Shown piece by piece: positions 8,313 through 15,972 of a stretch of 17,015 nt of DNA. The notes beneath the pieces are model-generated. The model was not told the origin of the DNA. It saw only the letters and a program-made list of their open reading frames with translations, and ran no database searches. This DNA comes from Bacteroidota bacterium (GTDB taxonomy: Bacteria > Bacteroidota > Bacteroidia > Chitinophagales > UBA8649): contig DLYY01000151.1 in NCBI GenBank assembly GCA_003447535.1, positions 24,040 to 41,054 of the forward strand. Reading direction: 5' to 3'. The position numbers were made by a program, and so were the translations under genes. Positions within the stretch are counted from its first letter, which is position 1. Every line of letters begins with the position of its first letter.

Positions 8313-9472
8313 CAGAGAAGTCGCTTATATAAATTATTGAGTTCTTTTGCTTGTCGTTCGTCAGAAAAGTGCCAGCGTTCTTCTTCGGTTAGATTGTATG
8401 TGAAGGAAGAGGGCTCGTTGACAACACTTTGTATAAAGTCAGCAATTCCCTGGACGTCGTTGGCTTTGACATAGCTTATTTTGCTTCCACCGATTTCTTC
8501 CATGGAAGAGTCTTGAGTAGTCAAGATAGGAATCTTACATAGCATAGCTTCTGCAATGGGCAGGCCATATCCTTCGATTGCTGATGGATAAACTAAGGCC
8601 TGGGCGCCATAAAAAAGGAGTGGTAGATCATGGGTGGAGACCGAGTTAAGCCAGATAATTTTTTCTTCAAGATTCTCTTGTTGAATGAAGGATTTAATCG
8701 AGTCGATATAGGTTCCTGAACTTCTTCCTACAAGGACTAGTTGTATATCAAGTGATTTGAGCAGGCTTATTGCTTCCACCACCTTTTGTTGGTTTTTTCT
8801 GGGCCGTATATCTCCCAAGCAAAGGATATAGTTTTTTTTGATGCCCCACTGATTTGTAAAACGTTGTATGGATTGCTGGTCAGGAGCGTCCTTATAAAAC
8901 GCTGATTGAATACTGGGGTGTATAATCTCAATTTTGTTTGGGCTTACGGCATAATGCATATTCAAGGAGTTGGCGGAAAATGCACTCGGGCAAACAATGG
9001 CATCGGCTTTTTTCACCGCATTTCGGGTGCGTTTATTGTATGTGTAGCGGTCAAACCTAGGAAAGTCATCGGGGTATACCTTAAAAATCACATCATGAAC
9101 GGTCACGACTTTCGCTCCTCTAAAATGATCAATTCGCGTCGGCAGCTCATTGGACAAACCATGGTAAACATCGATTTTTCCATAAATTACTGACTTTACA
9201 ATTTCAATATTTCTCCATTGATAGGCCTGTATCGGATTTAAGGGTTTTACAGTACTCTCAAAGCGTTGCTTACGATTACGCTTTGGGCGCTTCAATCGAA
9301 CGTTTGGTTCTTTAAATACATCACGAAACAGTTTTGAGGTGTCTGGAGTATACAAGAAGGCCTTATAATCCTGATGAAAGGCCAAAATACCTCGAATGAC
9401 TTCTCGACTGTAATTACCTAGTCCTGATTGGTTGAGAAAGGCTCGTCTTGCGTCAAATCCAATTTTTGGCAT
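8312..9472 (-). CDS. Glycosyltransferase, GT4 type (GT-B fold)
   Basis: 386 residues, soluble and probably cytoplasmic or membrane-associated. The N-terminal Rossmann half has the usual GxGNYSRE-like segment (GLGNYSRE, 17-24) and VTVHDVIF (123-130). The C-terminal half begins with GDIRPRKN (220-227), where many mannosyltransferases have G-x-x-x-PRKN, and carries the retaining GT-B signature E300-x7-E308 in SAIEGYGLPIAEAM. It should transfer a sugar, often mannose in relatives, from a nucleotide-sugar to a growing envelope glycan. The exact donor and acceptor cannot be read from the sequence. It starts 9 nt after the family 2 glycosyltransferase gene and its stop overlaps the tsaC start, so it sits inside a tight cluster. 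Confidence 0.88.
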   Translation of the reverse strand: MPKIGFDARRAFLNQSGLGNYSREVIRGILAFHQDYKAFLYTPDTSKLFRDVFKEPNVRLKRPKRNRKQRFESTVKPLNPIQAYQWRNIEIVKSVIYGKIDVYHGLSNELPTRIDHFRGAKVVTVHDVIFKVYPDDFPRFDRYTYNKRTRNAVKKADAIVCPSAFSANSLNMHYAVSPNKIEIIHPSIQSAFYKDAPDQQSIQRFTNQWGIKKNYILCLGDIRPRKNQQKVVEAISLLKSLDIQLVLVGRSSGTYIDSIKSFIQQENLEEKIIWLNSVSTHDLPLLFYGAQALVYPSAIEGYGLPIAEAMLCKIPILTTQDSSMEEIGGSKISYVKANDVQGIADFIQSVVNEPSSFTYNLTEEERWHFSDERQAKELNNLYKRLL

Positions 9473-9481
9473 AGCTTGGTG

Positions 9482-10180
9482 TTAGTTGCGTTCTAAAGAT
9501 CTTGTTAGCGTTAAATATAGGCCGTTAACCCCCTCTAGCCACTCAAGATGGATAAGGGCAGAGAATAGGATGGATAGGGTAGACCAGCCAATATCTTTTT
9601 TGCGCACTAGGCTTGAAGCCCTTCTGCTCCTGTAGTTTTCGGTCTTTTCTAGATAGCTACCCAAGTGATTGGCGGTAAAATGATATATAGGCCAACGAAT
9701 CTTTTGCATGGCATGCTTTGACGCTAATAGTGTCTCATGAACCATTTTGTCATCCCAAATGCAGGACGCATGATAAATCCTAACCGAATGATCCTCGCTC
9801 CACTTTCCCCAAGATATAGGACTTCCGTTGCAAAAATTTATTCGACGTATCCGAAACGCTTTTGTATTGCCACTTGGATTATTCCATGCGCGTAGGGAGT
9901 CGAGCAGATCATGGCTTGGAAGCTCATCATCATCAAGGTTTACAATCCAGTTAAATTTGGCAAGGCTCGCTCCAAAGTTTTTTTGATTTCCATATCCCTT
10001 AAAATCCCGAAAAATCCAACGTGTTGTACTTGATGAATCATTGGATTGCGCATTGATAAATGCTTGATTATTGGATACGATAATTATATCCTTACTAAAC
10101 ATCTCACAACGCTTGATAACATCTTTTATCCAAGGGGAAGTGCCCGCACTTATGATGACAACAGAAAGCTCAGGGTGCAT
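9482..10180 (-). CDS. Family 2 glycosyltransferase, WaaE/KdtX-like
   Basis: 232 residues, GT-A fold. The first strand is LSVVIIS (5-11). The segment GYGNQKNFGASLAKFNWIVNLDDDE (62-86) matches the family's GYG-x-QKN plus the metal-binding DxD (D83-D85). VRIYH (133-137) and a VHE (147-149) resemble the acceptor-side motifs of lipopolysaccharide core glucosyltransferases. The usual nucleotide-binding D-S-x-S-x-D-x-T segment after the second strand is absent: the place reads IIIVSNNQAF (32-41). Near the C-terminus a weakly hydrophobic stretch (about 200-215) may touch the membrane. The start overlaps the end of the ligase gene by 11 nt. It is probably part of lipopolysaccharide or surface-glycan synthesis; the substrate is unknown. 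Confidence 0.83.
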   Translation of the reverse strand: MHPELSVVIISAGTSPWIKDVIKRCEMFSKDIIIVSNNQAFINAQSNDSSSTTRWIFRDFKGYGNQKNFGASLAKFNWIVNLDDDELPSHDLLDSLRAWNNPSGNTKAFRIRRINFCNGSPISWGKWSEDHSVRIYHASCIWDDKMVHETLLASKHAMQKIRWPIYHFTANHLGSYLEKTENYRSRRASSLVRKKDIGWSTLSILFSALIHLEWLEGVNGLYLTLTRSLERN

Positions 10181-11411
10181 CGGAATCTTTTGAAAAAACT
10201 ATACTAAATCCCAAACCATACCAAAATGCTGCATCGATAATTTGGCGATTAAAGGGGCTGTCAATGAAGCAATATAAAAAGAATAATATCCATAGGATAA
10301 TGCCGGTGGATCGCCTAAAAAACCAAAGAAGACAACCTAAAGCGATTAAAGATAGAAATGCACCAAGCAATCCATACTCCAAGGCAAAGAAGAGAAACTG
10401 ATTATGCGGCCTAAGCATATTTTCTTTTGAAACTTGAGGATAGTTTGCGGCATATTGTTCGGCAAGCGCTTTATCCATTGACTCAATACCATATCCTAGT
10501 ATCGGCTTTTTCACGATGGTTTTCCATCCGACATCCCAAGAAATAAATCTAAGTGCATCGGACGTGTTTACTTCGCCTTCCTTGTTTAACGTGCTCCAGT
10601 CATACAGCGTATAATCAATTCTTTTTTGAACAGAGGGTATAGACTGGTAGGTGGCAAAAGGCGCGACCAGAAGGATAAGTGTGGCGATCAATAAAGGTGT
10701 CCATTGTCGTCGCGTGATAAAGTGTCTAAACAACGTAAAGGCAACTCCAATATAAAGCATGCCCCAAGCGATTCTAACGGTCATGGCATGAACACAACAT
10801 AGCAGAAACACAATGGATGCGATTCGGATATACGATTTTTCTTGGTTATCTATGGCGTAATGAATACCCAAGATCCCGGCGATAACAAAAAGAATAGCTG
10901 TTGCCTTGGGTTGGCCGTTGGGAACCCATAGATGTTTCCCTTCTTCAATGTATTGGCCGATTTGAGACCATTCTTGTACAAGTTTTACAAGAAGTATAGC
11001 GGCACAGATACAACATATAAGTAGTGCGGAGACCACTAAACATTCCTTAGCCTTCTTGGACAGGATATATAGACGAAGGCATAAGATGGGTAGCAAAATA
11101 AGATGCATCCCATGAATGGAAAAAACAGCGCCAATATCTGAACTGACTATGCTTTGAAAAATGGGAATCACAAGAACAAAAAGCCAAGGACAAATCAATA
11201 AAACAATGGCTTTCACAGAGAATTTGGGCCTACTAGGTTGTAACTGTTCGATAAAAACCGCTACACTGAGGCCATAAAGTGTTATAGTGAAGAGGGCTTG
11301 ACTGAAGGCTAATCCTAGAATACTCAACAGAAAACCAATAGACCACCACCGCTCATGAAGTGATAAATTAGAAAACAACAAGAAGCCCCTAAGAGGATAC
11401 GCGCGGGTCAT
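10170..11411 (-). CDS. O-antigen ligase/polymerase-like membrane protein (Wzy_C family)
   Basis: 413 residues, very hydrophobic, with about ten to twelve predicted membrane segments spread from residue 22 to 405. The Wzy_C/WaaL-type core lies in the large periplasmic loop (about 255-345): R288 in DALRFISWDVGW, then KPILGYGIES (302-311), then RPHNQFLFFALEYGLLGA (334-351), with H336 at the position of the conserved ligase His. Family members either attach O-antigen to lipid A-core (WaaL), polymerise repeat units (Wzy) or glycosylate pilins; the sequence alone does not separate these. With two glycosyltransferases directly downstream, a lipopolysaccharide or capsule role fits. A weak TACATTTA box lies just before the start on this strand, without a -33 match. 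Confidence 0.85.
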   Translation of the reverse strand: MTRAYPLRGFLLFSNLSLHERWWSIGFLLSILGLAFSQALFTITLYGLSVAVFIEQLQPSRPKFSVKAIVLLICPWLFVLVIPIFQSIVSSDIGAVFSIHGMHLILLPILCLRLYILSKKAKECLVVSALLICCICAAILLVKLVQEWSQIGQYIEEGKHLWVPNGQPKATAILFVIAGILGIHYAIDNQEKSYIRIASIVFLLCCVHAMTVRIAWGMLYIGVAFTLFRHFITRRQWTPLLIATLILLVAPFATYQSIPSVQKRIDYTLYDWSTLNKEGEVNTSDALRFISWDVGWKTIVKKPILGYGIESMDKALAEQYAANYPQVSKENMLRPHNQFLFFALEYGLLGAFLSLIALGCLLWFFRRSTGIILWILFFLYCFIDSPFNRQIIDAAFWYGLGFSIVFSKDSDAP

Positions 11412-11432
11412 AGATTAAATGTACATATAAAC

Positions 11433-11831
11433 CTACCCGCCGACATGAAGCATATTGTCGTCGCATTTCCATGCTCTGTCAAGCCGGTAGGTTTCGCGAA
11501 CTAGTCCACCCCACAGATGATGATAGATGAGATCGTTTTCTTCAAATACAGTGATCTTAATGCCTTCTAGACGCTCCCGAAAAATGGTTAGTAACCAAAA
11601 ATCACCTACTTCTAGTTGTTGGAAATAAGGCAATTCATATTCAATTTGATGCAAAGTTGGTGTGGTATGAATAAATGGAGCTCCGCCTCCGAAGTGTTGC
11701 AGTCCTCTAGGATCGTAATAACCCGAGCGATCCGTCGAGCCATCATACACATCAAAGGGCACTAGGTGAAAAAAACATTCAGGTCCTTTGTCAGGAAGTA
11801 AAATGCGTTCTGATGACCAATCCTTAATCAT
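11433..11831 (-). CDS. Hypothetical protein, 132 residues
   Basis: I do not recognise this protein. It is soluble, has no signal peptide or membrane segment, and is rich in aromatic residues (many W, Y, F and H). Predicted strands dominate the second half. Notable segments are YYDPRGLQHFGGG, HQIEYELPYF and a short C-terminal tail with a single Cys. I chose the ATG at 11831. The longer frame begins with GTG at 11879 and would add 16 hydrophobic, aromatic residues over an AT-rich stretch containing a TACCTTTA box (11840-11847, same strand). The gene lies 88 nt after birA and 21 nt before the ligase gene, all on one strand, so it may be co-transcribed with the glycan genes. The open frame, codon usage like its neighbours and tight placement support a real gene. 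Confidence 0.65.
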   Translation of the reverse strand: MIKDWSSERILLPDKGPECFFHLVPFDVYDGSTDRSGYYDPRGLQHFGGGAPFIHTTPTLHQIEYELPYFQQLEVGDFWLLTIFRERLEGIKITVFEENDLIYHHLWGGLVRETYRLDRAWKCDDNMLHVGG

Positions 11832-11919
11832 AACTAGGTTAAAGGTACAAGGAAAGTAAAGAGGTTGGGCATAAAACACGGATCAAATCATTGCCTTCAC
11901 CGTCACATCAGTTCTTTAA

Positions 11920-12654
11920 TCAGCTTGAGGACACGAATAGATTACCGGCAGCAAGGTAATGTACTGAACCATCGCTCTTCCGAAGGGTAATTCTCCCGTC
12001 ATGATGAAGGCCTAGTAACTCTCCTTCTGTTTTATCTTCCCCTTGACGGATGGATGCTTGTTTGCCTTTGGCATAAAGATGATTATTGATTTTTTCGCAA
12101 ATTGAAGCTAGGGGGAAGTCGCTCGCTTCTTCTACGGTTTTTTCGAAGGCTTGCCAAGCGATTTCAAGGGCTTGTTGCACTTTGAGGGTATGAGGCAAGG
12201 CTTGGTGGATTGAAGTTGCCTTCTCATTTAATGAGCCAAAGTCTTCTTGGTTAATATTGAGGCCTAGGCCAATGATCAGCAGGGCATCACCCGTCTTGTC
12301 ATGCTGAACTTCAGAGAGTATTCCTGCAATTTTTTTATCTCCAAGCATAAGATCATTTGGCCATTTGATCGATAAGTTCAAGTCAAGCGTCTTTAGCGCC
12401 CTAAATAGGTTGAGTGCAAACAGAAAGTGTACGCGCAATGCCTCCATGTCCCGGATTCTAAGCTTTGGATGAGTAAAACTTACGGTAAGGTTTTTTCCTG
12501 CATCCGCCGTCCATAGATTACCACCTCTCCCTCGCCCCTCTCTTTGATAATCCGCCAAAATGGCAGTAGAGTAAATTGGTGTGCTTTTTGAAGCCCACTG
12601 TTTTGTGTACGTATTCGTAGAGTGTAGGCTTATAAAATGAACTAGTCGTCTCAT
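11920..12654 (-). CDS. birA: Biotin--[acetyl-CoA carboxylase] ligase
   Basis: 244 residues. The enzyme activates biotin with ATP to biotinyl-AMP and attaches it to the lysine of biotin carboxyl carrier protein, enabling fatty acid synthesis and other carboxylases. Motifs: STNTY (12-16), the biotinyl-AMP loop GRGRGGNLW (40-48), KWPNDL (97-102), KKIAGILSE (107-115) and GLGLNIN (129-135), followed by a small C-terminal SH3-like domain. There is no N-terminal winged-helix domain, so it is a monofunctional ligase that cannot act as the biotin repressor of enterobacteria. It is divergent from rsfS with 49 nt between start codons; the birA-rsfS-ftsH neighbourhood is common in Flavobacteriia. I see no convincing promoter pair in that gap. 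Confidence 0.95.
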   Translation of the reverse strand: MRRLVHFISLHSTNTYTKQWASKSTPIYSTAILADYQREGRGRGGNLWTADAGKNLTVSFTHPKLRIRDMEALRVHFLFALNLFRALKTLDLNLSIKWPNDLMLGDKKIAGILSEVQHDKTGDALLIIGLGLNINQEDFGSLNEKATSIHQALPHTLKVQQALEIAWQAFEKTVEEASDFPLASICEKINNHLYAKGKQASIRQGEDKTEGELLGLHHDGRITLRKSDGSVHYLAAGNLFVSSS

Positions 12655-12703
12655 CGTTATGTTTCTATACTAAATTATTGGAATCAACTTTAAGCCTAAG
12701 CCT

Positions 12704-13081
12704 TTGGATTTACTGCAAGCCATTCTTACCTCACTCGATGACAACAAAGCTAATAATATCGTTTTGATGGATCTAAAAGGGATTGACGAAGCAATTACAG
12801 ATTTTTTTGTGGTTTGTCACGGTACGTCCACTACCCACGTAAGCTCCTTAAGTCAAAACCTAAGAGGGGAAGTCAAAGAAGGCCTTGGTACAATTCCTAT
12901 GGGAAACAGTGGGCATGATACGGGGCAATGGATTGTGTTGGATTACTTTGATATTGTAGTGCACATCTTTCTTGAAGAAACTCGATCATTGTATTTATTA
13001 GAAGAGCTGTGGAGTGATGCCACCTGTATTCCGATTGACAAAGATTTTTCAGTGACCGCCATCGAAAAAAATTATGAGTAA
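12704..13081 (+). CDS. rsfS: Ribosomal silencing factor RsfS
   Basis: 125 residues, the usual size. RsfS binds protein L14 (uL14) on the 50S subunit and blocks joining to the 30S subunit when nutrients are low. The family pattern is visible: NNIVLMDLKGIDEAITDFFVV (17-37), CHGTSTTHVSSL (38-49), then GTIPMGNSGHD and WIVLDYFDIVVHIF, matching the conserved G-W-x-x-x-D-x-x-D-x-x-V-H-x-F region. The start is TTG at 12704. No ATG or GTG lies between it and the in-frame stop at 12671, and the first internal ATG (residue 22) would remove the conserved first strand. Its last 8 nt overlap the start of ftsH, so the two are probably translated together. Confidence 0.92.
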   Translation: MDLLQAILTSLDDNKANNIVLMDLKGIDEAITDFFVVCHGTSTTHVSSLSQNLRGEVKEGLGTIPMGNSGHDTGQWIVLDYFDIVVHIFLEETRSLYLLEELWSDATCIPIDKDFSVTAIEKNYE

Positions 13082-15386
13082 AACAGAACATTCAAAAAGA
13101 AAAAACAATCGGCCAAATTTTCTTTGGATTTATGCCATTATAGGAATGGTTTTTTTGGGGATTTGGGTTGTGACCGGTCAATTTGCTCCCCAGCCTGACA
13201 AAATCAACCGCAACGAGGTGAAAGCCATGCTGGAAAATCAGTTGGTAAAACGCGTGGTTTTGGTAAATGATAGGAATGTTGAAGTCAGTTTAAAAAGCCA
13301 AGATGAGCTCGATACGATGGCGTCTTTGATCCAAGCTGAGCGCGATAGTTTGCTTTTAGTCATGACAGATAGTATGGCATTCTTAGATGCCCAACTTAAC
13401 AAGCTTTCTGATTCTAGCAAAACAGAGATTAATCTTGATGATTTTATTGCTGCAAATGGCTCGCAGAGTGCAGGCATCCAGACTTCTGCAGCTGAAATTC
13501 GGCAAACTGCCGATTTAGTTGAAGGAAAGATTGATTCTTTGAATGCCTTAAAACCTATGCAGAACGGAAAAGCTGTTTATGAAGCCTTCGACATTGAAAA
13601 TGTTGGTCTTATAGGTGATGCAAATCTAGGCCCTCATTTCACCTTTACGATCTCTTCTCAGGATGAGTTTGAAAAGGAAGTCAAATTATGGCAGACTAAT
13701 TTTCTGGCTGAAGATCAAATCAGCGTAGAAGCTGAAGTAAGAGAATCCTTTTTCACACGCTATGGCTGGTTACTTCTTTTTGTTGGTATGATGGCCGTCT
13801 GGTTCTTTTTAATGCGCCGAATGGCTGGTGGCGGTGTCGGTGGCGGTGGCCAAATTTTCAACGTTGGAAAATCCAAGGCTCAGTTGTTTGATAAAGACAC
13901 AGCGGTTAAAGTGACCTTTGATAGCGTAGCAGGTCTGGAGGGGGCGAAAGAAGAAGTAGTTGAAATAGTGTCCTTCCTTAAAGACCCTAAAAAGTATACC
14001 TCATTAGGGGGTAAAATTCCTAAAGGCGCTTTGCTGGTTGGTGAGCCCGGCACAGGAAAAACACTGCTCGCTAAGGCTATGGCCGGGGAGGCTAAAGTTC
14101 CGTTCTTTTCGATTTCAGGGTCAGATTTTGTAGAGATGTTTGTTGGTGTAGGGGCAAGCAGGGTCCGCGATTTGTTTAAGCAAGCAAGAGAGAAGGCACC
14201 ATGCATCATATTCATTGATGAGATTGACGCTATTGGCCGGGCTAGGGGCAGAGGCATGATGCAAGCCAATGATGAGCGTGAGAATACCTTAAATCAATTG
14301 CTCGTGGAGATGGATGGGTTTTCCTCCGACAAAGGGGTGATCATACTGGCGGCAACTAACAGACCTGATGTTCTTGACAAGGCCTTAAAAAGACCTGGTC
14401 GATTTGATCGTCAAATTATGATTGATAAGCCTGACCTCAAAAGTCGCGAAGAAATTTTCCATGTGCATTTAAAAGTTATAAAAACAGGGGAAAATGTTGA
14501 TGCTAACAAGTTGGCAGCGATGACGCCAGGTTTTGTTGGGGCTGATATCGCCAACATCTGTAATGAGGCAGCCTTGATTGCTGCGCGCAGAGAAAAGACG
14601 TCTGTAGAGATGGATGATTTCAACGCGGCAGTGGACCGGGTGATTGGTGGGTTAGAGAAAAAACACAAGATTATCTCCAAGGATGAGAAGGAAGTTATAG
14701 CTTATCATGAAGCTGGACATGCCGTCTCAAGCTGGTTCTTGCAATATGCTAATCCATTGGTAAAGGTTAGTATTGTTCCAAGAGGTCGGAGCCTAGGGGC
14801 CGCGTGGTATCTTCCTGATGAAAGAAACATTACCAATACCGAGCAATTAGAGGATGAGATGGCCGCAATATTAGCAGGCCGAGCCGCTGAAGAGATAGTC
14901 TTTGGAAAGATTAGTACCGGTGCACAAAACGACTTAGATCGTGTAACGAAGATGGCCTATAGCATGGTCGTTGTTTTTGGTATGTCGGAGAAGGTGGGGA
15001 ATGTGTCCTATTACGACATGTTACAACAAAACAACCTTACTAAGCCTTACTCCGATGCAACTGCTGAAGCCATTGATACTGAAATAAAAGATATCATTGA
15101 TCGCCAATATGATCGAGTCAAAGCGTTATTAGAAACGAAGCGCGAGGAACTTAATACTGTTGCTGAGGAATTACTTCGAAATGAAATGATTTATCGCGAC
15201 AGTGTCGCGGAGCTTATCGGTGAAAGTCCATTTGCAAAGGAGACCATCGAGGAGGAAGTAAAGCCCGTGGAGGAAATCACTCATGGGCAAGAGGATGACA
15301 AGGTTTCTACGCAAACGGCCCAAAACGACGAGGGCAAAAGCCAACAGTCGGAGAGCGATAAAGAGCCAAATCCAAAGGAAGAATAA
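13074..15386 (+). CDS. ftsH: ATP-dependent zinc metalloprotease FtsH
   Basis: 770 residues, longer than the roughly 640-680 usual for the family. This inner-membrane AAA protease degrades misfolded membrane proteins and regulatory targets; in enterobacteria it also controls lipopolysaccharide synthesis through LpxC. Membrane segments lie at 16-35 and 229-248, with a large periplasmic part between. The AAA module has Walker A GEPGTGKT (323-330), Walker B IIFIDEID (378-385) and the second region of homology ATNRPD...RPGRFDRQ (427-447). The protease has HEAGH (545-549), with the third zinc ligand an Asp near 620 in TGAQNDLD. The last about 45 residues are an acidic, hydrophilic tail. Residues about 76-185 of the periplasmic part look like an insertion with helical, coiled-coil-like character. 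It overlaps rsfS by 8 nt. Confidence 0.96.
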   Translation: MSKTEHSKRKNNRPNFLWIYAIIGMVFLGIWVVTGQFAPQPDKINRNEVKAMLENQLVKRVVLVNDRNVEVSLKSQDELDTMASLIQAERDSLLLVMTDSMAFLDAQLNKLSDSSKTEINLDDFIAANGSQSAGIQTSAAEIRQTADLVEGKIDSLNALKPMQNGKAVYEAFDIENVGLIGDANLGPHFTFTISSQDEFEKEVKLWQTNFLAEDQISVEAEVRESFFTRYGWLLLFVGMMAVWFFLMRRMAGGGVGGGGQIFNVGKSKAQLFDKDTAVKVTFDSVAGLEGAKEEVVEIVSFLKDPKKYTSLGGKIPKGALLVGEPGTGKTLLAKAMAGEAKVPFFSISGSDFVEMFVGVGASRVRDLFKQAREKAPCIIFIDEIDAIGRARGRGMMQANDERENTLNQLLVEMDGFSSDKGVIILAATNRPDVLDKALKRPGRFDRQIMIDKPDLKSREEIFHVHLKVIKTGENVDANKLAAMTPGFVGADIANICNEAALIAARREKTSVEMDDFNAAVDRVIGGLEKKHKIISKDEKEVIAYHEAGHAVSSWFLQYANPLVKVSIVPRGRSLGAAWYLPDERNITNTEQLEDEMAAILAGRAAEEIVFGKISTGAQNDLDRVTKMAYSMVVVFGMSEKVGNVSYYDMLQQNNLTKPYSDATAEAIDTEIKDIIDRQYDRVKALLETKREELNTVAEELLRNEMIYRDSVAELIGESPFAKETIEEEVKPVEEITHGQEDDKVSTQTAQNDEGKSQQSESDKEPNPKEE

Positions 15387-15401
15387 CTTTCCAGCTAAGG
15401 G

Positions 15402-15433
15402 TTTTCTAAAAAATCGGAATATCATTAGCTTTA
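15402..15433 (+). promoter_or_regulatory. Weak candidate promoter for the LUD-lpxH pair
   Basis: TAGCTTTA (15426-15433) differs at one position from TAnnTTTG, and TTTT (15402-15405) lies exactly 20 nt upstream, where TTTG is expected. The pair lies between the ftsH stop and the LUD start, in a 67-nt gap without a good terminator, so read-through from ftsH is an equally simple explanation. Confidence 0.3.
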
Positions 15434-15453
15434 GGTCATAGCCATTACACGCC

Positions 15454-15972
15454 ATGCCCATTTCAAAAAGTAAGTCCATAGCTTTTGCCGAAGCCTTTAC
15501 TAAACATGGAGGTTATTTTGTCTACAACGCTTCTAGAAAAGAATCTGCGAGCTCACTGCGTGACATGCTCCAAGCAAAAAAGTCAGTCGACTGTATCTGT
15601 ATGGATTATGAAAGTGAGCAAATGCTCCTGTCTGTAGACTCCCGGTGGCCTATTCGGAGGAGTTATCCAGAAAGAGCGAGTTGCGTTTTAACCGCCTGTT
15701 CTGCACTTATTGTAGAGGGCGGGATGGTCTTGCTCGACGAGTCGAAAGGAAAGCTACTGGGCCTGCCTACCATGCCAGATAGGTTAATCATTGTGGCATT
15801 TCACGATCAATGTGTATCATTAGAGGACAGCGACTTTGAGGAGCCAAAGCCCAATTCTTTTCTAATGGATTTAAGTGGTGGAAAGGCCTTAATGGAGTTT
15901 GGTTTTTCTAATATTTATCTATCACATATTCCCAACGAGGTTTACCTTTTTTTTATTGATGAAGACAGTTGA
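15454..15972 (+). CDS. LUD-domain protein (LutC/YkgG-like)
   Basis: 172 residues, soluble. The central segment ACSALIVEGGMVLLD (81-95) followed by LPDRLIIVAF-like residues (PDRLIIVAF, 108-116) matches the LUD domain (lactate utilisation, LutB/LutC). In Bacillus, LutC works with LutA and LutB in oxidising L-lactate, but no lutA or lutB is present here. Stand-alone LUD proteins are commonly found after ftsH in Flavobacteriia, where their biochemical role is not established to my knowledge. The protein is somewhat short for the family and has a weak N-terminal half. The start ATG is the first in the frame after the intergenic gap. Its last 14 nt overlap lpxH, so the two are probably co-translated. 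Confidence 0.8.
   Translation: MPISKSKSIAFAEAFTKHGGYFVYNASRKESASSLRDMLQAKKSVDCICMDYESEQMLLSVDSRWPIRRSYPERASCVLTACSALIVEGGMVLLDESKGKLLGLPTMPDRLIIVAFHDQCVSLEDSDFEEPKPNSFLMDLSGGKALMEFGFSNIYLSHIPNEVYLFFIDEDS

Noticed and set aside
8906..9193. 95-residue open frame on the + strand inside the GT4 gene
   Set aside because: Opposite to a gene with clear GT-B motifs; the product resembles no family.
12655..12703. Divergent promoter region between birA and rsfS
   Set aside because: A promoter must exist near here or within birA, but I found no TTG and TAnnTTTG pair with correct spacing on either strand, so I list none.
13880..14269. 129-residue open frame on the - strand inside ftsH
   Set aside because: Antisense to the AAA module with intact Walker motifs; a shadow frame.
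15393..15430. AGCTAA...TTAGCT as a terminator after ftsH
   Set aside because: The arms are only 6 bp, separated by 26 nt, with no T-run after the second arm.
15171..15479. 102-residue hydrophobic open frame on the - strand over the end of ftsH
   Set aside because: The hydrophobicity is the mirror of the acidic, charged FtsH tail; no signal peptide logic or start context.
15899..15958. Extended N-terminus of LpxH from the ATG at 15899
   Set aside because: The extra 20 residues overlap the LUD gene, are hydrophobic by frame accident, and precede the normal LpxH N-terminus.
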